Assembly: GCA_036850595.1 (NCBI GenBank)
Contig: CM072152.1
Span: 6,653,640 to 6,717,639, forward strand
Length of the DNA stretch: 64,000 nt
From: Rhyacichthys aspro
Lineage: Eukaryota > Chordata > Actinopteri > Gobiiformes > Rhyacichthyidae
Reading direction: 5' to 3'
Position 1 is the first letter of the stretch; the number at the start of each line of letters is the position of its first letter. The notes under the pieces were generated by a model, which did not search any database, was not told the DNA's origin, and worked only from the letters and a program-made list of their open reading frames with translations. The position numbers were made by a program, and so were the translations under genes. Positions 59,410-64,000 of this stretch are shown one piece after another.

Positions 59410-60480
59410 TTATTCTGGAGCCAGATCAGGATCCTTGTCCATTCTCCATTTAGCTGGAATACATGGCCGTGTTTTGACCCATTTCCTTATAGTCAAGTGG
59501 ATTGACTCATATTCCAGGTAAAAAGTCTCCATCTTGCGTCTTTTGTCAAATGTTGGCACAGGTGCACAACACAAACTTACATCAGCATCCCCTGGTAGAC
59601 TTGATACTTCTACATCGTTTGGAAATCCACTGTCAGTTTGGGAATTCTTTGTGCACGGGCAAAAAAAATTTACAATCCTCTTCCCGAGTCTTTGTAAGCC
59701 TGATTTGGCATCCTTTGTTTTCCCTGATTCTCTGCGCTGTCTTAAACTATCCTGAAACTTCTCCCACTTTGAGCGCTTTTCTAATTTTCTCCGGATAAAT
59801 CCTGAATAGCTACTAGATGATGTGCTTTTGAGCTCGTCAGAATCACTATAAAGGCTGGGGGGCCGGACAGGAAAGACTTCCTTGTTCTCGATGTCAGCGT
59901 CCAAAATGCTGACGGTGTCTTCCATTATAACGGCACATGGGGCCCTTACATGGGCTGAGGTGGCAGGCTGTTGAGCTGAGGGGGCAGGCTGTTGAGCTGA
60001 GGGGGCAAGTTCTTGGTTTGAGGCAGGACAGTCTTGAGCTGATGCTGAATGCTCTTCAGCTGAGGGGGCACATTCTTGAAGCTCTTGAACTTGGAAGTTT
60101 GAGCTTGAAGGGACAGCCTCATTGGTGCTTCGCAGCACCGGGTCCCTCTCTTCCAAGTACTTTGGTGCTGTTTGGAGATCAGTGTTCACTGGTGGAATTT
60201 CCTCAAGTTGCTTATCAATGGATCCTTGTGGACCATTATGGACTGCACTGTAGTTTCTAAGAAGCCTGTGTAGTTTCATCATGTTTTGGTGCAATTTTTC
60301 ATTTTCCTGTACCAGACATCTATTTCTTTGAGTAATGAGCTCAATATTTTGCATAAGTGTAGAAAGCTGATGAGAAAGCATCTTATTTTCATTAGCCAGT
60401 GACTCTATGATGAGCTGGTTGGTTCCGTAGGCATCGTTCATGGCCCTGTATTCTTCTGTGGACATTGTTACGGTAGACAT
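59410..60480 (-). CDS. Uncharacterised 356-codon single-exon ORF, coiled-coil and heptapeptide repeats
   Basis: The longest open frame in the window, uninterrupted from ATG at 60480 to TAA at 59410. Residues 1-77 are rich in leucine, glutamate, asparagine and glutamine at heptad-like spacing (NQLIIESLANENKMLSHQLS), predicting a coiled coil. Residues 140-181 are six imperfect heptapeptides (SAQQPAP, SAQQPAT, SAHVRAP and relatives). Residues 182-193 are CAVIMEDTVSIL. Residues 225-275 are basic (FIRRKLEKRSKWEKFQDSLR). A CPC motif is at 274-276. No signal peptide or membrane segment. A second in-frame ATG lies at codon 6. I do not recognise the family. It could be a retrogene, a lineage-specific gene or a mobile-element protein. 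Transposon remnants lie on both sides, and a diverged coding fragment is at 62287-62373. Confidence 0.6.
   Translation of the reverse strand: MSTVTMSTEEYRAMNDAYGTNQLIIESLANENKMLSHQLSTLMQNIELITQRNRCLVQENEKLHQNMMKLHRLLRNYSAVHNGPQGSIDKQLEEIPPVNTDLQTAPKYLEERDPVLRSTNEAVPSSSNFQVQELQECAPSAEEHSASAQDCPASNQELAPSAQQPAPSAQQPATSAHVRAPCAVIMEDTVSILDADIENKEVFPVRPPSLYSDSDELKSTSSSSYSGFIRRKLEKRSKWEKFQDSLRQRRESGKTKDAKSGLQRLGKRIVNFFCPCTKNSQTDSGFPNDVEVSSLPGDADVSLCCAPVPTFDKRRKMETFYLEYESIHLTIRKWVKTRPCIPAKWRMDKDPDLAPE
59938..60063 (-). repeat. Six tandem heptapeptide-coding repeats (21-bp unit)
   Basis: Encodes SAEEHSA, SAQDCPA, SNQELAP, SAQQPAP, SAQQPAT, SAHVRAP. Two adjacent units are almost identical at DNA level (GGCAGGCTGTTGAGCTGAGG twice on plus), which implies recent unit duplication that kept the frame. 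Confidence 0.85.
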
Positions 60481-60550
60481 TGTTGTAATGTTTGCTTTTC
60501 ACAACTGTTAACTGTTAAGTGGACAAACAGAATGAAATCCCTAAAGCCAG

Positions 60551-60608
60551 TGATGTCGCTAAGAAAACCGTGACATCATATGGAACTTGGCCTATCGTCA
60601 TGACATCA
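60551..60608. promoter_or_regulatory. Three CRE/ATF-like motifs upstream of the 356-codon ORF
   Basis: TGATGTCG at 60551-60558, TGACATCA at 60571-60578 and TGACATCA at 60601-60608. All are CRE-like octamers within 58 bp, lying 70-130 bp upstream of the ATG on the minus strand. The spacing fits a core promoter region. No TATA box is seen nearby. Confidence 0.35.
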
Positions 60609-61155
60609 CAAAGTTCTTCTTCTTTAAACCTTTACAGGCAATTCACCAAGACAAATTTTGTTGTTGTTCAAAAAATGTTCAAAGAGATGTGTTCTTGTCC
60701 CCTTTTTACAGAACTACCTCTTCTTTATGTAGCAGTTATTTTTACTGCATAATATATCTTTTTTTATAATGAAGAAGGATTTAGAATTAACATGACCAAC
60801 ACAAAAACACAATCAATTTTACATTTGTGCCATAATACACATTCAATAAAAAATGTTAATATTGGGCTCTTGGTTTGCCTTTAACAGTCTTCAATTTAAA
60901 GAAAAGTTTAGGCATTTTTGGGACTAAGAGACACAGTTTGCCTGAAATAACACTTTTTTTCCTGTCTTGATGTATTTAAAGTGGTATCAGTGTGAGCTTT
61001 TGCCCTTAATTGTTACACAACATTTCTAGCAGTTATTTTGCATTACTGCAAAACTGTGTAATAACAGTTTAAATAGAAGAAGACACAAAAAACAAAAGTG
61101 ATTTTTAGGGTCTTTCTGTGATGCACGAATTAAAAATGAACACGAACAACAAAGA
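60609..61155. other. AT-rich noncoding DNA
   Basis: No repeat end or splice-bounded frame recognised. Confidence 0.4.
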
Positions 61156-61189
61156 TCACAAAGTACATTTTAGATTATAATTACACACT

Positions 61190-61535
61190 TCACAGCTGTG
61201 CTTCAGGGCCTTTTGGTACAGCCTTAAACAGTTCCCATTGGGGGTCTTTCCTGTCAGATGTAGACAGCACCTTTGAGATAATATGTTGTGTAAAATGCTG
61301 TTTTTGACAGCAATGTCCAACAGATGCTGGAATACACGTACCATCATTTGGTTTTCCTGTGTACAGATGTTTGTTGGGGGACAGAGACCCTCTCAAAAGT
61401 GCCCATCTCCTTTTTCCACCTCTGCAGAACTATCTCCCCGCTGTACACACACTGGACATTTGTGCACAGAGTTACCCATATGTGCATCCACTTTACAAAC
61501 CAATGGGAGGATAGAGCCCTGAGGTGACCGTCCAA
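61190..61535 (-). pseudogene. piggyBac-like transposase C-terminal remnant
   Basis: Two overlapping minus frames join by a shift near 61345: VHRKTK then VRVFQHLLDIAVKNSILHNI. This resembles the RKTKKWW-R-FFHLLDIAVVNAFIL block at the end of the piggyBac (PGBD) catalytic domain. The upstream part (GNSVHKCPVCV) and the rest are degraded. Only this block supports the call, so the family is tentative. Confidence 0.35.
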
Positions 61536-61649
61536 TTCTGCCTAATCTATAGGTCCCAAAGGCTGGCCCAAGTGTTTGAAAAGCAAAGGACTAGTAAAAA
61601 TATATATATCCTGTGCTCAAGTAGTCCTTGCAGGTCATGATGTCAACAG

Positions 61650-62055
61650 AAAGTCAGTTTCCAGCGCCACCTGCGATACAGCGGGTCCACATGATGTCAA
61701 GCAGTGGATGTACGTGGTGTAAAAACTGTTTTTGTTTGTGATCAAAAAGCAGTCCTATAGCTGGTGGAAGGCACCTAAACCAAGTTTTAAGAGTCGTTGT
61801 TGTGGTAAGAGCAAGAACAAGATTCAAGCGAGGCAATAACAGTGTACATAGAATGCATGGGGAAAAGAGCACCTGCACCCCAGCTCTCTCTCCAGATCAC
61901 TGAGACTCCATCAAAACTGAAACCCAGACACAATTCAGGGTCAAGCTGCACAGGTTCCATTACCTCCAAAATGTTGTTTGCAATACCAGAGGATGTCATA
62001 TCATATGTTGCAACAAATCCTATAGCTCTCTCTTTTATATTGTTGTTATGCACAT
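61650..62055 (-). pseudogene. hAT (ZMYM/DUF4371-like) transposase fragment
   Basis: Minus strand reads IKERAIGFVATYDMTSSGIA and NNILEVMEPVQLDPELCLGF followed by SFDGVSV. After shifts it continues with a decayed FPHAFYVHCYC and LNLVLALTTTTTLKTWF. This is the order in hAT-type transposases related to ZMYM proteins: the GF-x-DV..ASGLA block, the YDGASVMSG block, then H-x-YVHCYAHRLNLVL. The spacing is close to that family, but frames break at least twice. Only the central catalytic part survives. Confidence 0.55.
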
Positions 62056-62286
62056 TTCTTAAACAGTGAATTTCTTTTTTGAGAGGTCTTAGGCTTGTTC
62101 CAGGCTGTTCATGTATTTTATTTTTCTCAGTACAGCAACAGTTTAAAGGAGTTCATATTGAATGTCGGGGCTCATCATTTTGGCATTGCCTGGAAGCTCA
62201 TCCAATCACTGTTTTATTTTATTCAGAAAGCAGTCTGAACAAGTCAATAAAGTTTCCTCTTTTCTTTATTAACTACAAAGATTGTG

Positions 62287-62373
62287 AACCCGAACAGGAT
62301 CCTTGTTCTTAATTTCCACGTCCAATTCTGACAAAATGCTGAGGGTGTCTTCCATTGTAACGGCACATGGGCA
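62287..62373 (-). pseudogene. Diverged fragment of the 356-codon ORF
   Basis: Encodes CPCAVTMEDTLSILSELDVE and IKNKDPVRV, aligning with residues 181-208 of the ORF at 59410-60480 (PCAVIMEDTVSIL, DIENKEVFPVRP). DNA shared: GGTGTCTTCCATT, TAACGGCACATGGG and CCTTGTTCT. The fragment is on the same strand, about 1.8 kb beyond the ORF start. No other part of the ORF was found around it. Confidence 0.6.
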
Positions 62374-63930
62374 GAGTTGGAGTAGTTTTAACAGTTTTTT
62401 ATATTGAAATGGTAGCGTTAAATCACTAATGCAATGTTTGAGAATGGAACTTTCACTATCAAACTTTGGACGCCTTTTATGGCCTATCATTATGACATAG
62501 CAATACAGTTTTACTACAATAAAAATAAGATGTAAAAAGATTCTGTACATAGTAAGTTACATGTTTCTGGATTGTAAAGTTGTGTTGCCCTTAGTCGTTA
62601 TTTGTCTGCCTTCTTGTCCCCTAGGAACCCACTTTATTTAAAAATCACGGTCTGATGCTTTATTGTTTCAAACCATGCTAACTTCTCTGTTTCTCCCAAG
62701 CGATGAAACATTGATTGAAACAAGTGGCATGCTGGGAGATATGCAAGACAAAAAGCTTTGAGTTAATATTCCAAAGAACTGGCGATGAAAGGTATTTCAG
62801 TGCTCTGCCCTGTCGCTGGTGAGTGAATTTCCATCAGGACGAAGCAGGAACAGAAAAGCTTCGGTTTTTCCCCAACTCACTGGCCTGAAGAGCTTTTCCA
62901 TCAAACAAAAGCATGTGGATATTTATATTTAGCACACACGTAGTCCATCTGCAACAACAATAAGACACACACGTCGCTCCCAAGACTGTTGGGTTAAAAA
63001 ACTCATTTACTTTCGCCTTTATGAAAGCTTTTTCCATTTTGCTATATCTTCTTGTTTTGGAATGAGGGAATAATTCACTATGCATTTTTGAAAATAGACA
63101 ATGGCTTTAAAATTGATTTGTTTTGCCTCAGTTTTGCCCATTTTTTTCTTTGAGATTGGGTCTGGAATGGTTTGGTGAATTTTTTTGTCTGCTTCGTATT
63201 TTTCTGTTTGGACAAAGACATGTTCTTGACCATCAAATTGCCTGATGACAACAAAAACAAGCTTCTGGGTACTGGTTTTAGCTTGTCATTCTTCTCTATT
63301 TGTTTTTATTGTAGTGTTTGAGCTGCACTAATCAATTACAAACAACAGAAATTGAAAAAATTGAAGAGGTTATTTGTGACAAACCCATGGAAATTTACAA
63401 TTTGCAGTTGCAAAATCTTATGCAGACATATATTTTGATGTATAGACTGTTGTAATCACAGGACTTTTTTTTGTTGGTGCCTAATAAAGTATATAATATA
63501 AAGTCTTTAATGAATATGCAATTGACTGATACGAATTCGCTGTTAAATCTCTAAGATGTTGAACAAATGACTGATATCAGGGTAGTATATAATATCAATA
63601 TACTATATATATATACATGTGAAAATATATTTACTCTCAAGCATATTGATTCTCACAAGCTTTTGGTTGATTTTAATATTACTTTTATCATGTAGTCTAT
63701 GTTTTCTTTATGTTATTGTTCTTATTTGTATTTTATTCTTGCATCTAAGTGCATTGGGTCTATGCTTGTCATATAAAATAGGTATTTACTTTGGTTATTT
63801 CACCCTTTATAATTTGTAAAACTAATTGTTAAAACTAATTATGTAAAACAAATTTCTTGCAAATAAATAGTGGGCTAATAAAGGGATATTTAATAGATCA
63901 CTGTATCAATATATCTACTCTTTATTAATA
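62374..63930. other. AT-rich noncoding DNA, unassigned frames
   Basis: Minus frames at 62834-63085 (SKMEKAFIKAKVNEFFNPTV) and 63078-63260 are lysine-rich and look faintly protein-like but match nothing I know. They may be further transposon debris. A short TA run is at 63600-63616. Confidence 0.3.
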
Positions 63931-63936
63931 TTCAAA

Positions 63937-64000
63937 ACCACATTGACTAAGTCCTGTCCAAGACCAGAGCCTATCAAGTCCAAGTCAAGACCAAGACCAG
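63937..64000 (-). repeat. Dispersed-repeat piece at the right edge
   Basis: TGACTAAGTCCTGTCCAAGA, CAAGTCCAAGTCAAGACCAA and a final AGACCAG resemble the interior of the GGACTTGAGTC-type fish element, in the orientation opposite to 58110. Cut by the window end. Confidence 0.4.

Noticed and set aside
59502..60260. Plus-strand frames opposite the 356-codon ORF
   Set aside because: Shorter, overlapping and repeat-driven; the minus frame is uninterrupted and has a paralogous fragment on the same strand.
1..64000. CRISPR arrays, operons, ribosomal binding sites or bacterial features
   Set aside because: The window is vertebrate nuclear DNA with spliced genes; no such arrays or operon structure were seen.
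1..64000. tRNA or rRNA genes
   Set aside because: Only decayed tRNA-like SINE pieces were found; none folds into a complete tRNA with intact A and B boxes.

Overview
The window looks like a piece of a teleost fish chromosome. The evidence is a spliced vertebrate gene at the left end, AT-rich noncoding DNA, and the repeat mix: a DIRS-type retrotransposon, Tc1-like elements, several hAT-type elements with 8-bp target duplications, an APE-type LINE and numerous short inverted-repeat elements. I cannot name the species. Everything was read by eye, so exon edges are splice-consensus calls and family names rest on remembered motifs.

Layout. 1-8083 (minus strand) holds seven exons of NUCKS1, a nuclear phosphoprotein; the last coding exon lies beyond the left edge. 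Its GC-richer promoter with CCAAT boxes follows at about 8084-8470. From about 8.5 to 52 kb I recognise no complete gene. This stretch has orphan exon-like blocks (14348-14425, 20612-20671, 33517-33659, 50112-50192), two promoter-like GC-rich patches (about 26.9-27.25 kb and 49.85-50.25 kb), possible conserved noncoding blocks, two identical RFX X-box palindromes (11208 and 13457), CTCF-like motifs (13.7 and 14.3 kb), a RecQ-helicase-like 5' fragment (22332), Tc1-like elements and short TIR elements, and a 90-bp AT microsatellite.

52.1-57.8 kb is a mobile-element complex. A 2.9-kb DIRS-type element keeps near-identical inverted terminal repeats, an internal complementary region and a damaged RT/RNase H, but has lost its tyrosine recombinase. 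A 724-bp hAT-type element sits inside its left terminal repeat with an intact 8-bp duplication. A LINE lacking its 3' end abuts it on the right.

57.8-64 kb holds the least explained item: an intact single-exon ORF of 356 codons on the minus strand (59410-60480) with a coiled-coil N-terminus, six heptapeptide repeats and a basic C-terminal half. Three CRE-like motifs lie just upstream. A diverged fragment of the same coding sequence lies about 2.4 kb away at 62287-62373, with piggyBac-like and hAT/ZMYM-like transposase remnants between. This ORF pair is the best candidate for something undescribed. I do not recognise its family and assign no function.
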